Shown piece after piece: positions 23,413-35,293 of a DNA stretch of 64,000 bases (position 1 is the first letter of the stretch; each line of letters begins with the position of its first letter). This DNA comes from Argentina anserina (Eukaryota > Streptophyta > Magnoliopsida > Rosales > Rosaceae), in the NCBI RefSeq assembly GCF_933775445.1, contig NC_065873.1:16678001-16742000 (forward strand). Reading direction: 5' to 3'. The notes under the pieces were generated by a model that was not told the DNA's origin, did no database searches, and saw nothing but the letters and a program-made list of their open reading frames with translations. A program made the translations under genes and the position numbers.

Positions 23413-25230
23413 CTTTCTCTTACTACTTCAGTGTTTAGGACTTGTAATACCTTTATGTGAGAGAGAGAGAGATGGAATATATGTGGTCAATATACACGCA
23501 GAAGGATAAGAGAGAGAGGAAGGGAGAGGTGTTGAAATCAGCAAGGTAGCTAGAAACTCCCTTCAGTTACAAGTAGTCAGTAGCACAGTAGCAATGAGCA
23601 ATATATGAGAGAGAGACCAGACACGGATCTAGGGGTGGGCTAGGGTTTACTGTAGCTCACCTCACACAAAAAAAAATTGAATATATATCAAATATGGTTG
23701 TTTAAGAAAAATGGAGTCATTTGCTCTCTTTATTGAGTTTCTTTAATATGTTTTTTTAGATTTATTTGTCAACACAAAATACATATAATTTTTATCTTGT
23801 TCCAATAACCGTAAATTATTATTTTCGTGTTGAAATAATCACTACTCTATTGTGAAGTCCTAAATTTTTTTTGTACTTTGTTCAAATTTAGCACACTATT
23901 ATTAAATCTTAAATCTGTTATGAAGAGAGACAAAGAGAACTGGCAAAATCTGCAGCACTGTGACTCAGACTCGGAGGGGGAGCAGACCTAAAAATGGGCC
24001 CTAAAACCAGTGGGGCTAAATCACCAGTATAGAATCTTATTCAGAAATGACCAACCTGCCATTTGCTTCTGTTATGAAGATGTGCTTTGCTCCACATTGT
24101 TTGAAGGGTGGAAGAGGGATTTTGAGTTGGGGCAAATCATATGACCTGGCTCTGGAAGCTTGGGGAAGTGAAAGATGCTCAAGTGAAGAGTGAAATCAAT
24201 CGTTGTTGTTGCTTTTGGTCGAGAAATAGTTCAATGTAGAATCCAGATTGTTCATGTTAATAGGTCCAGATTGCTTAACACTACTTAAAAACAGGATAAA
24301 CAGCTGCTAAAAGATAATATTTCAGACTGGGATTTGATGTTTATAAAGATCGATGTTCCTTTACCTTTTACTGCATCACAAAAGTCTACTGCAAAACATT
24401 TGATTTATAACACATTTGCAGGTTGGAGTACATCATTTACAATTTTGACATACATTTGTATTGTGTTGAAGCATCTCCGTTGTTATTGAGCCCTAAAATT
24501 TACATGAGGTAATTAAGGTCACTCTTTTTATATTTTCGTGGAGAAAATTCTCTTGACATCTCTATTGCACTCTAAGTCTTAATGCTATTCTCCCCTCAGC
24601 CACTACAAGTGACTCGGTAAACAAAGGGGCCAGGCGTCTGTGTAATAATGAATAGTTGAATCATTTCACATGCATGTCAAGGTATTAGCTTCTCGGCCCA
24701 GGAAGTTTTTGTAGATCCTAACACTGTCAAACAAAACGATAAACCACTATTCTCTCATTTGCCATTTGTCCATTACTTGATTACCTTTAGAAGAAAGGAT
24801 TACGAGTAGAAGTGTATAACCATACAACTGGAATCCTTACCTCTAACCTAACAGCCACACCCTCCGGCTTAGAATTCACTTTTGTAGTTTGAATAGATAA
24901 AAGAAACTATACGATTTTGTCAATCAATCGACATAAATTCATAAATTTACCTTGTCTATGACAAACTAAGTCAACAGTTTAATTGGTAAATCACCAGCTA
25001 ACCCTAATTTACCTCGTCTACGAGAACAAGACTACTCTGTAACAGATTACAGATTTTTATCGGCAGATAATGAAATATACAAGAGTTATATATTTATATT
25101 GAGATAAGTAAATAACGAAACTACTTTAGTGTAAGAAGTTGAGATTAATCAAGTTGGTGAATAGAGTAGAGGAAATACCAAAATTAAAAGAGATAATTAA
25201 ACATAACCCTAATTTTGAGGAAAATTCTAA
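23413..25230. other. Upstream region of EPFL9 and intergenic DNA
   Basis: The first 150 bases carry (GA)n runs that are probably leader or promoter sequence of EPFL9. No clear TATA box was identified. Beyond that no gene is recognised. A repeat-like CACGGATCTAGGGGTGGGC lies near 23621. Confidence 0.5.
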
Positions 25231-25354
25231 TATACATCAATGTATGTTATACATCTCACATCCGACGGTCGATATTGTTTTGTGAGTGTGTCAAAAAAAT
25301 GATATCCGTTGTCAACCGTCGGATGTGAGATGTATAGCATACATTGATGTATAA
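25231..25354. mobile_element. Short hairpin MITE, 124 bp
   Basis: Almost the whole element is an inverted repeat with arms of about 42 bases: left TATACATCAATGTATG...CACATCCGACGGT, right the reverse complement with two or three changes, around a loop of about 40 bases. A transcript would form a long hairpin. The target duplication is not clear. Confidence 0.7.
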
Positions 25355-26617
25355 TAGATTAACCCTGATTTTGAAGTCTCCTTTTGAATCTAAACCCACA
25401 CCCAAAACTTTTACTTTTTTGCCCTTCTAGTTTGAAAATGGAAACAACTCTTTATGTAATAACCCCAATTTTTCAAAACGATATTTGATTGAAGTAAATT
25501 CTATAAAGTTTGGAAATTCATTTAAATTGAATTTGATTTGTTTGCAAACGTTACGAAACGGAAACGGAAGCGTTCCGAGAACGTTTATTAAGGAAACGTT
25601 ACGTTTCCGAACGAATTTATCGACTTTTATTCCGTCGCTCGGTTTCGAAAACGTTCTTCACGAAAGTTGTGGAGATTGTCGATACGAGTTCGTGAGTATG
25701 TGACACGTTCGAAACGGACATCGTACGTAAAAGTTATTAACGTCGGAAGTTAGTTTCCGATTTGGAAACTAGTATAAATAGAACATTTATGAGATTAGGG
25801 TTTCCATAATTGGAAACCCCTCATTCGGCCCGCCTCCCTTCTCTCTCTCTCTCTCTCTCACTCACCCGAGCCCTCCCTCTCTCCGAAAATCCTCTCACCG
25901 ATCTGCCTCCTTCCGAGCCACCGTGACGTACACCGCCCAGCCCAGCATCGCCGCAAGGACTCCCTCAGCCACCCTCGAGCTCGCCACACCTCCCCGTGCC
26001 GGCGTGAGTCCCTCCGCACCAACCCGAGGCCTGCAGATTTCATCGCCGCTGGCATACATCCCTCCGACGATCACCGGTGACTCTAAGGCGTGGTTTAGGT
26101 AAGGGTGAGTTGATTTAGTCGATTGTTTGGTTGTTTGGTGTGGTTTTGTTGGATTGGGAAGGTTTGGTTGCAGATCGGGGATGGAGGAAGGAGGAGGGGG
26201 ACACCGCCGCCTTAAGCGGCGCGTGTGAGGGCGTGGATAGTCTAGGGACGGCGTGAAGCCGTGGGGGAGGAAGAGGAAGAAGAAAATGAGAGAAATGGGG
26301 CGGCGGTGGCATCACACGCGCCTTGGTCGGCGTCGGCGCGTGGGCCCCACGCGCGGCCAGCCGGAGGTGGCGCGTGTGCCACACGCGCCGCCGTGTGAGA
26401 CGGTGTGATTAGTTTGACTGAAAGGGTATTTTGGTAATTTACTGTGTAACGGTAAATGTAAATATAAATTTTATTTACTACGGTAAATGTAATTAATTTT
26501 TACCTTCGGTAAATGTAATTATAAATTACTTTCAGTAAATGTAAAAAGTAATTTGTAAAAGGGTAATTTAGTAAATTTTATTTACTGAGTTTGTATTTAC
26601 ATTTAAATCGTACGTAT

Positions 26618-26840
26618 ACGTACAGAAATACGTATTAATATTTATACGTACAGAAATACGTATTAATATTTATACGTACAGAAATACGTATTAATATTAT
26701 ACGTACATAAATACGTATTAATATTTATACGTACAGAAATACGTATTAATATTTATACGTACAGAAATATGTATATAGTATTTATACGTACAGAAATACG
26801 TATATAATATTTATACGTACAGAAATACGTATAAATCGTA
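26618..26840 (+). repeat. Tandem array, about 8 units of 27-29 bp, inside the solo LTR
   Basis: The unit has the core ATACGTACAGAAATACGTAT plus TAATATTT. Units 1-5 are nearly identical and the later ones drift. Each unit contains the palindromic word TACGTA twice. A looser repeat of GGTAAATGTAA lies just before it (about 26450-26540). Confidence 0.9.
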
Positions 26841-27279
26841 TATTTGTACAGTAACCGTGAATAGTAACAGTGAACAGTAATTTCGTAAAACCGAAAATTG
26901 CTGAACAGTAACCGATTATTACTGTTTCGGCATTTAAAGGTTTACGAAACGATTCTAAATGCTTGTCTTATCTTTTCAAGGGGATCGCTAAATCGAGGAA
27001 AGGAATTATCATCGGGAATTGTGGAATTACGCTCGAGTCGTTAAGGTGAGTAAAATCTCACTGAATTACGAATCTACCCTCGTGGTGATTCAACATTTTT
27101 GCAAGTGTGTTTATCAAATGAATTACAACATGTATATAATTTAGTGGACTACATATATACAGTATAATGGTAATAAGTATATATTATATATATAGTTCAT
27201 TAAATTACGTACTGTTATTAATTCATTAAAAATAGTCATTTCGGTGACGAAAATTGTGCATGAGTATGAGATTTAAATG

Positions 27280-27571
27280 GTACAATATGATGTGAGAATA
27301 TTGTACGTAATTCTTCAGGTGTTTATGAAATATGACATGTATAGGATATAGTGGACTATGTATATATTGTATAAATGGTAAATAAATACGAATATATATA
27401 GTTTGCTATATAATATACTGTTATGATTTTTATTGTGGTGATATCGTGAAAGTTTTAAAACGTACAATATGATGAGTGATTATTGTACGTGATTTTAACA
27501 TTGAGATTGTTAAAATGTCGATTTGTCTTCGGACGTGATTTGGTACAATATGATGTGAGATTATTGTACGT
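27280..27571 (+). repeat. Three copies of a 29-bp imperfect palindrome
   Basis: Copies start at 27280, 27462 and 27543. Each has left arm GTACAATA and right arm TATTGTAC around ATGATGTGAGA-like loops, followed by GT. The stretch 27105-27230 is also imperfectly repeated at about 27318-27430. Confidence 0.8.
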
Positions 27572-28374
27572 GTTTGGCAAGTCGGAACCTAGCCTTTGGC
27601 CGGGCGAAAATTACGATACAGTTAGAGCTCTAGTCTGTCTGCCTTAGTACTGCATGTGAGGTAACGGTTGGTTATCTGCTCATGGGTACTCAGTTTATTT
27701 TGGATGTTGAGTAGCGGGTGGCTATCCAATATTAACGGTGTATTACGAGAGGGGTAACAGATGTGTACCAGCGTTCTTGGTACCCGTATTATAAATGCAT
27801 TGGGTAACCAGAAGGGTTACTTAATTTCCTCATGAGCGTTTTATTTCATATTTCATTGGGTCAACCAGATGGGCTGACTATTGACTCATGAGGGCATTTA
27901 TATTTGTTGTTTTGTGATCTTTCGTATATATTGATATGCGAACTGTATTGTGATTTTACTCATACGAGCTATAAGCTTACCGAGTTTGTGTTTACAATCC
28001 TGGTGCACCAATTCGATGGTGTAGGGGATAATTCCGCAGGTGCTAATTAGTGGAGTTGGAGTGACGACTACAGAGGCTCGAAGTCGTTCGTATCCTATTG
28101 TGGTGAGGTTTTAGCGTGGATTTGTGTACGAGAATTTGTGTACCATTATTTGTGAGATTTGTGAGTGATTTGAGAGGATTATTACATTTCCATTTTATGT
28201 ATGGATTATAAATTTGGGTTGTAATAATTGGTTGTCTGAGTTGTATTGAGAACTCAGAATTGATCCGCTGTTACACTTTAATGATTTCGATTTATTTGAG
28301 ATTATTTTGTGTTTAACGACTTTAGAATTTTGAGTTTTTTTTTAAGCTCGAAATTTTGGGGTCGTTACACTTTA

Positions 28375-28658
28375 ATTTGTGCATGCATTCATTTCAAATT
28401 TGCATTGAAAAAACCTTTCTATATAGCCAAATGCTAAACTATACAAATGTTGATACAAACATTTCATTTTTTTTTTTGAACTAGTGCAAAGATGAAGAAG
28501 ATTAGATCAGTTTGTTTATTTGTGAATTTATGTATCACGTGCACTATCATTTATGCATATCAGTTATCACATTCTCTATGATATCTACCAACAAGGTTTG
28601 TTATTCTTGAGATTGATTTCTTACATCTTTTCTTATTGTAAGTATCTTTCCTCTAGGT
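28375..28658. other. AT-rich intergenic DNA
   Basis: No feature recognised. Confidence 0.6.
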
Positions 28659-28669
28659 ATTTTTGTATA

Positions 28670-28975
28670 GGGAGCTTTTCCAATAAGGATCATCTTGTTA
28701 AAGACTAGTTGAGGACCAAAGACTTAATCGTTAATTAGACATATTTTTCTATCATATTTTTGCATCTCAACCTTTATATTTTAGGTCTATATAAGTTGAT
28801 TATTTATACAACTTTTCAGTCAATTTGGTCATGGTTAAGGTATCAAAGTATATTAAATTAGTGAACAGACCAAATTGGTCAAAAATGAACCGTTTAAGTT
28901 CATAATGAGTAAATCACATTTATGAATGTCTTAACGATTTTCAATTTGAACAAAAATTTACAATAATGATCTACT

Positions 28976-29006
<31 letters not shown>

Positions 29007-29094
29007 GAGATCTAAATATAAGATCAAAAAGTTGGTGAATCTTTTTTGGTCCTCAACTAATTCTCAACAAGATGGTCATTATTGGAAAGACTCC
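28670..29094. mobile_element. Mutator-like MITE with 11-bp target duplication
   Basis: 425 bp flanked by ATTTTTGTATA at 28659-28669 and 29095-29105. The termini are inverted over about 50 bases: both arms read TTTCCAATAA, ATCTTGTT and TAGTTGAGGACCAAA in the same order. A (TA)n run lies inside at 28977-29002. It is non-coding. Confidence 0.78.
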
Positions 29095-29105
29095 ATTTTT
29101 GTATA

Positions 29106-29640
29106 TTTTTGTATATTTTAGTCTCAAATGTTATTTAACATATAAGTATATGCATATAAACCAACACGTCTAACATATAGGTTGTAAGTAAAAGTAAATT
29201 TTATTAGCTAGGTTAAGAACTTAAACTTCTACTTTAAAGATTCTTTTTTATTAATATCTACTTTTGAATTAGGTTACAAATAGAAGACCAAAATAGAAAT
29301 AATTAGTGCAAATTGTTGAAGATAACTACATTAACTGAGTACCAAAAGAAAAGAAAAAATCTACTTTCAGATAGAAAATTTAAATTATCCAAAATTGAGT
29401 TTTACATTCATTATTTAAATCTATAAATCTTTTGAATTTATTAATATATATATAAAGTAATTACCATAATTCTAGTAATATTGATGAGTTAAGAAAAACT
29501 CCCAAAATCACGAAAAAAATACATTAATGGTAGATCTATACTAAATTTAATTATGATAGTTGATTAATCAAATTTAAATATGTAATTATGCTACAAAATA
29601 AGACAATATATTATGATAATTTGAATTATTATAATGTAAA
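29106..29640. other. AT-rich intergenic DNA
   Basis: No feature recognised. Confidence 0.6.
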
Positions 29641-29649
29641 TTAAATTAA

Positions 29650-30045
29650 ATTTAAAAAAAAACTTACCTACAACCTAGTATGTACGTATGCGTCCGAACT
29701 ATTTTTTATTTATCTACTTTTCACAATGTAAATAAAAAATTTAAACTATTCAACAGTAAATTAAACTAATAGAGATCATGTTTGCAAAAAATTGATGTAA
29801 ATAAAAATCGTCTTCATAGTCGATTGCATCAAACAAATTGACGATTGATCATGAGACTACTAACTTTTCACCATAACGATTTATTTGTTTGATGCAATCG
29901 ACGAAACAAACGATTTTTTTTATGTAGATCTTTTACATAAATGATCTTTATTAATAAATTAAACTTTTAAATTATTAAAATAATCTATTTATTTTCTAAA
30001 GTGTGTAAATAAATAAGAATTCGGACAGTAAAGTTTTTCCTTAAA
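29650..30045. mobile_element. Foldback MITE just upstream of the AsnRS gene
   Basis: Two arms (about 29650-29845 and 29875-30045) are imperfect inverted copies through nearly their whole length. Shared words in order include GTCCGAA, TTTAAA, AGATCAT and CGATTGCATCAAACAAA. Only about 30 bases separate them. The element ends about 320 bases before the AsnRS start codon, so it may lie in that promoter. The exact ends and target duplication were not resolved. Confidence 0.7.
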
Positions 30046-30368
30046 TTTATGGGATGGTCTATTCTGAAAGTGTCTAGAAATTTCGCATTCTCTTGTAACA
30101 TCGTTAATTCGATTATATCCAAGCAGAGATTTCCCGCGAATGCCCAACCCTCAAGAATACCAAACCTTGCCTCCTACACCTCTCCTATATCTCTTTCCCC
30201 AACCTTTCCTTCCTCCCAATCTCTCCATTCTGATCACACCCACCTCTCCTTCCCAAGCAAAGCATCCACTCTCCTTATTAATCACCCCCATGTCCCTCTC
30301 CCATCTTCACATCCTCAACATTCTCATCCCCCAACTCTCCAACTCTTCCAATTCAATTACCTCCGATA

Positions 30369-33143
30369 ATGGACTCCGAGAAAGCCGCAGCCTCTGCCCC
30401 TGCAGCTACCACTACTACCCAATTGGCCCCTTTCAAGTACTCCAATCGGGTTCTCCTGAAAACCATCTTGGAGCGAAGCGACGGCGGCCTGGAGCTGGTT
30501 GGTCAGAGAGTTCTGATCGGAGGGTGGGTCAAGTCCTCCAAGGAGGTCATGAAACAGCAAACTCCACCGCCGCCGCAGCCTGCAGCCTATCATATACCGG
30601 CTCGTCAACCTGAGCCCAAATCAGACGTCAGCTGTGTCGAAATTCTTCAATCCCGGATACCATTTCTGAGAACCATTGTGAAGGTCTTGGGTGGAAGCAG
30701 CTCTAATAACACTCTTCGAGAAAGAATCGATGCGGTGCTTAAGCCGGCGCCGCCCTCCACGGCGTTCTTGAAAGTCAGTGATGGTTCTTGTCCTGCAAGT
30801 CTTCAGGTATATAATAAGTCTACATATTTTTATAATTTTGACCAGTTCTGCAAGTTTATAATAGGAACAGGACATGTTGAGTTTTTAACTGTAATGGAAT
30901 GCCGATCAGGTGCTTGTTGAGTCGTCTCTATTCCCGCCGTGCCAGCTGTTGCATACGGGGACTTGCGTCACGGTGGAAGGTGTGCTGCAGCAAGCTTTGG
31001 TGCAAGGAAAGCATGTTGTTGAGCTGAGAGTGGAGAAAGTGCTTCATATAGGAACAGTTGATTACAGCAAGTATCCATTGTCAAAGAAAAGAGTGCCTAT
31101 TGAGAAGTTGAGGGAATGCTTCCACATTCGTGCTCGGACAACCACGGTAATTCGTTTCTCCATTTGTTGTTTTGAGCTGTTCTGTTTTCAACTGAATTTT
31201 CAGATTACCATTTACATATCTATTGTTTACTTGATATGTATACTCATGAGTGGTTTATACCTAGCTAGCAACTTAATGTTTAAGGACATAGGAGTAGTCT
31301 AACAGTGGATGATCTTCTTTTGTTTAGGTGGGATCTGTTATGAGAATCAGAAGTGCCCTGACTTTCGGGGCTCATACATTTTGTCACAACCATGGTTTTA
31401 TTTCTGTCCAAGTGCCCATTTTAACTACGACAGACTGCAACGGGGTTAGTGAAAAGTATAAGGTCACTGGCCTTTTTGACAAGGCAGATCAAGAGGAGGA
31501 GCCTAAGGCCATTGCTGAAATTGAAGTAGTTAGTCTTGAAGCTATTAAGGCTGCTGCAAAGGAGAAGAGTAGCTTAGTAGAGGAACTAAAGAGGACTGAT
31601 AGCAATAAGGAAGCATTGGCTGCTGCAGTACAGGATTTGAGGAAAACAAACGAATTGGCATCACAACTGGAAGCAAGAGAAAAATCGAAACTGAAAACTT
31701 CTCAAAAGCTTGAGAATGTTAAGTCTTCCGAAGGTTCCTCCTCCTCAGAAACTTTTCTAACTGTTTCTGGACGCTTGCATCTGGAGAGCTATGCATGTTC
31801 CCTTGGAAATGTTTACTCCTTCGGCCCCAGATTTCGAGCTGATAGAGGAGAGTCCCCTAAACACGTCCCTGAAATGTTGATGTTTGAAATCGAAATGGCA
31901 TTTTCGCAACTAGAGGTACGAAGCTAATAATTTTTTTTCCTGATTGAAAGTTTGGTTTTCCTGTTGGTTATTGGCTTCATGCAGATGTTATACCAATTTC
32001 TTCAGTGCAACTGTCTTTTCTTGTTGTTATTATTCCTAGTCTTGATGTGCTTAAGTAAGGATATTAAATCAATTCTAATAAGCTTCTTTGAGCTTCCAGG
32101 ACGTAATGAACTGTGCAGATGACTTCTTCAAATTCCTCTGCAAATGGGTTTTGGAAAATTGTGCGGAGGATATGAAATTTGTCACTCAAAGAATAGACAA
32201 GAACAGGATTGATCGTCTTCAATCAGTGATCTCAAGTTCATTTGAAAGAATTTCCTACACTGAAGCATTAAATGTTTTAAACAAGGTTGATTGTATAACA
32301 TGATGCGTGAGTGTGATTCGAAAAGTTGCTTTTATTAGTAGTACTCTTACTTAAGAAATGTCATCTTATCTGCCAGGTTACGGATAAGAAAGTTGAAACA
32401 AAATTACAGTGGGGTGCTGCACTAACTGATGAAGATCTAAGGTATGTACTTAAGCTTATTAGCCAATATTTAGTCAGACTTCAAGCTCTAACTATTGTGG
32501 TTGATAACTATTCTTTCATGAATCGCAGTCATTTGTCTGAAGAGGTCTACAAGAAGCCTGTAATTGTATTCAATCATCCAAAAGAAACTAAACCATTCTA
32601 TGTACGGCTGAATGATGATGCAAAAACAGTTGCAGCATTCGATATGGTTGTACCAAAGGTAAGCTCAAGTTTTTTGAAAGAACCATGAAATTGTAAATCC
32701 ATCAAAGTTCGTAAGCTCAGAAATTATTTCAAACTAGTTCTAATGCTCCAAGATATCTCCATTGCAGATCGGAAAGTTAATTTCTGGTAGCCAAAATGAG
32801 GAGCGCTCCCATATATTAAGTACAAGGTATCCTCATCCTCTCACTACATGAGTACACCCTTATGTTTGACATGTCTTTAGCTTTGTCTGTTGTCACTGAC
32901 ATTTCGTATTTTTGGCACTATAAACATTGAACCTTATACTTTCTGTTTCTTGTTTTCAGGATTAAGGATTTGGGGTTGCCAAGAGAGCAGTACGAGTGGT
33001 ATCTGGATCTTCGAAGGCACGGAACTGTTAAGCACTCTGGTTTCAGTTTCGAGTTTGATCTTATGGTTCTCTTTGCCACTGGTCTTACTGATGTCCGAGA
33101 TGCTATCCCCTTTCCAAGAAGTTCTGGCAAAGCAAATAACTAG
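30369..33143 (+). CDS. SYNC2: Asparagine--tRNA ligase, cytoplasmic type with WHEP-like insert
   Basis: Eight coding exons: 30369-30806, 30910-31146, 31328-31915, 32100-32285, 32377-32441, 32529-32658, 32768-32826 and 32960-33143, all GT-AG, giving 628 residues. It charges tRNA-Asn with asparagine. Residues about 40-220 are the OB-fold anticodon-binding region. Class II motif 1 lies around FISVQVPILTTTDCNG. A charged helical insert at about 278-345 (EVVSLEAIKAAAKEKSSLVE) looks like the WHEP domain of plant cytosolic AsnRS. Motif 2 is FRADRGESPKHVPEM, and motif 3 with the C-terminus is GLTDVRDAIPFPRSSGKANN. The motif 2 loop has PKH where relatives usually have a conserved R-H pair. The Arabidopsis At3g07420 product is the closest I recall. 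Upstream ATGs exist in other frames (e.g. 30140). Confidence 0.93.
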
Positions 33144-33525
33144 TCAACTTCCCAGAAAAATCTTCAATCCAGATCAATAGCAGTTCATCAATCTTCCCAT
33201 GTAAATGACCAAAAGGTTACCAAATTGTAACATACATTGACTAAACACATTTGAGAGTCATATGAATATACATGTAAATGAATAAAGAAATTTATTTTCT
33301 GAATACAGTTTTATAGTTTCTGCATTCCTTCTTTGAATGAGTAAAACTTAGCAGGGCGGAACCCTTATTAAGAGTTTACCAGAACATGTGCATACTTATC
33401 AAAGCTGTATTACACATAGAAGAAACATAGATTTTTGCATTATCATCCTTAAAAAGATACATAATCTTTGGAATAGCTTATTTTGAAGAATCAGCTAGAA
33501 CGCTCTGAAAGTCTGAATACATATT
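33144..33525. other. Convergent 3' region between AsnRS and the DUF26 gene
   Basis: A 382-bp spacer. Both genes end here, so it holds both 3' untranslated regions. AATAAA-like signals for the plus gene occur near 33277-33290 (AATGAATAAAG). Confidence 0.6.
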
Positions 33526-34317
33526 CTATGGATTAAGTAGAGTCATTATAGTTTCATCAGCCACAAGATTCATAGTACTGTTGGCACCAACAGGGTAGAA
33601 TATTGGATAGAGCTCATATCTAACATAGCAACTACCATATAGAACCCGACATCCCCTTCGATTGCCGCAAATGGTTTCATAGTTTCCCACTGCAATGGCC
33701 AAGCACTGAGAACAATCTGCCTTAGCTAAGTCCCTGGTGCATTGCCCGAAGGCATAGAGTGTCGACAATGGTGACAGCTTGGCCTTACCTTTCCCAAATC
33801 CTAAATTCTTTGGCACCACAGCTTGTGCTTTGATTTTATCCACCAGAGCTCCTAGTTCTTTGACAAACTTCTCAGGGTCAGTCACATTCTGAACATTATA
33901 GAAGATTATACCATAAGAGGTATCAACTTCTCCAATGAAACTCTTGCTGCTGTACTTCAAGAAACAAAAGTCATACCAAATCATTGCACCTGCTTCATCT
34001 GGACAACGCTGGCGGATTTCTTTCGCAGCATCTTGAATACAACTTGAGCAGTCTTTGCTTCCCACAACATCACCTCTACATTGAGCCAAGCCATAGAGTT
34101 TAGCTTGGCCTTTGCCATAGGAGGTAGCAGAATAGCCAGTAGAGGGAGCTTTGGAAACCAACTGAGCCAGTAAAGCATCAATATTTGTTGAGACTTGACT
34201 ACTCTTGCTTGTTTTAGTGTCTTTGTCGCAGAAATCTGCCATGGGGTCTGCAGCTTCTATGCTGCAAATTCCTAGAACTAGTAGGACAAGAATACTAGAA
34301 TGCCTCATAATCTTCAT
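33526..34317 (-). CDS. Cysteine-rich repeat secretory protein (two DUF26/Gnk2 domains)
   Basis: Intronless, 263 residues. Residues 1-22 form a signal peptide ending SIEA. Two Gnk2-homologous domains follow. The first has C80, C90 and C93 (QCRGDVVGSKDCSSC), spacing C-X9-C-X2-C instead of the usual C-X8-C-X2-C. The second has C193, C202 and C205 (QCTRDLAKADCSQC) with the usual spacing. There is no transmembrane or kinase region, so it is a secreted CRRSP and not a CRK receptor or a plasmodesmata-located protein. Members are apoplastic. Ginkbilobin-type proteins bind mannose and have antifungal activity, but function varies and is not assignable here. The gene converges on the AsnRS gene. Confidence 0.92.
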   Translation of the reverse strand: MKIMRHSSILVLLVLGICSIEAADPMADFCDKDTKTSKSSQVSTNIDALLAQLVSKAPSTGYSATSYGKGQAKLYGLAQCRGDVVGSKDCSSCIQDAAKEIRQRCPDEAGAMIWYDFCFLKYSSKSFIGEVDTSYGIIFYNVQNVTDPEKFVKELGALVDKIKAQAVVPKNLGFGKGKAKLSPLSTLYAFGQCTRDLAKADCSQCLAIAVGNYETICGNRRGCRVLYGSCYVRYELYPIFYPVGANSTMNLVADETIMTLLNP

Positions 34318-34787
34318 TCTGGGATAGCTAATTGCTCAACTCTCATATGCATGAGTTATGGAAAGAGGCTTCCTTTTATCGAGTATTCGAGTTCGTTCAG
34401 TCAAACTGGAAATGCGAAGTGGTGGATGTGGGGAACTGATAATTCCATTTGAGCCGAATATTTTGACTTATTTCATGTTGGCTTCCAGAATGAGTTGACA
34501 TTTCTTGGCTCCCAACTTCCTAAATCGTTGTTACAGTCAGAACCCACCGCTGCGTATAAGTGGTTATATTAGCTTAATATGGTTTTCTTGTTTTCTGGGG
34601 TAATCATGACCAAGTTTCTAATCCTAATTCTTAAACTCAAGTTGATATTTGCATCTCTTCGTTACTGACATCGCAATCGCTTCACGAGTCTTTTGACTCT
34701 TCTCTTGGCATTTGAGTTGACTCTTTAAAGTTTCCAGAAAGGTATAGACAAAGAGAATAGTCTACTACTCTACTTTGCCAATTTGTT
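34318..34787. other. Upstream region of the DUF26 gene
   Basis: Probable promoter and leader. GTTGACTC/GAGTTGACT-type words near 34490-34725 resemble W-box cores (TTGAC), in keeping with stress-responsive CRRSP genes, but this is only word matching. Confidence 0.35.
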
Positions 34788-35293
34788 GGGCCATCTCCAG
34801 CTGTGGGGACTAAAATATCCCCGAGTTAAATTCTAGCCCTTAGAAATAATGATATTTGCATGCATAGGAAGGACTATTATAAACATTATCTCTAACTCTT
34901 AGGGCTATTTATATTTAATTATAGATTATTTTATTATTTTAATTATGTTTTTCAAATATAGTACTATGTAATGATACAGAGGAAGATAAAATATGAAAAG
35001 AGGAGATAGGGGAATTTATAGAAAAGAAGTGTGAGTATTTTTTTTGAATAAATTAATAAAATCATTGTTTGAAATAAATAAATAAATTCTCTTTAAATAA
35101 ATAAATAATTTCAACAAAAAAAATCTAAATATTCAGCTGATTTTCAATCTCAACCATTAAAGAGTAGATCAGAAATTATTGGCTCTTTTACCCCCTTAAA
35201 TGATTTTTTGGGTATAATATAGCCCATATTGGAGATGAGTTTCTTTATATTTTGAGGTTATATCAAGCCCTTGGCCCTCATATGGAGATGGCC
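34788..35293. mobile_element. hAT-like MITE, about 506 bp
   Basis: The left end GGGCCATCTCCAG and right end TGGAGATGGCC are inverted. These termini recur in plant hAT-like MITEs. The interior is AT-rich and non-coding. I could not see an 8-bp target duplication, so boundaries are approximate. Confidence 0.55.

Larger units (their letters stand above)
25455..28369 (+). mobile_element. Solo LTR, 2,915 bp (Tekay/Del-like)
   Basis: Bounded by perfect 5-bp duplications CTTTA (25450-25454 and 28370-28374). It starts TGTAATAACCCC and ends GGGGTCGTTACA, the near-palindromic termini typical of large-LTR Ty3-gypsy (Tekay/Del) elements. A TATA box (TATAAATA, 25773-25780) is followed by a (CT)n leader (25840-25860), consistent with the U3/R junction on the plus strand. 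There is no internal domain or second LTR, so it is a solo LTR. The interior holds a 28-bp tandem array and three copies of a small palindrome, listed separately. Confidence 0.88.

Noticed and set aside
30140..30613. 157-codon plus frame overlapping the AsnRS start
   Set aside because: Different frame from AsnRS, low-complexity Pro/Ser/Leu composition; the overlapping AsnRS exon is clearly the real frame.
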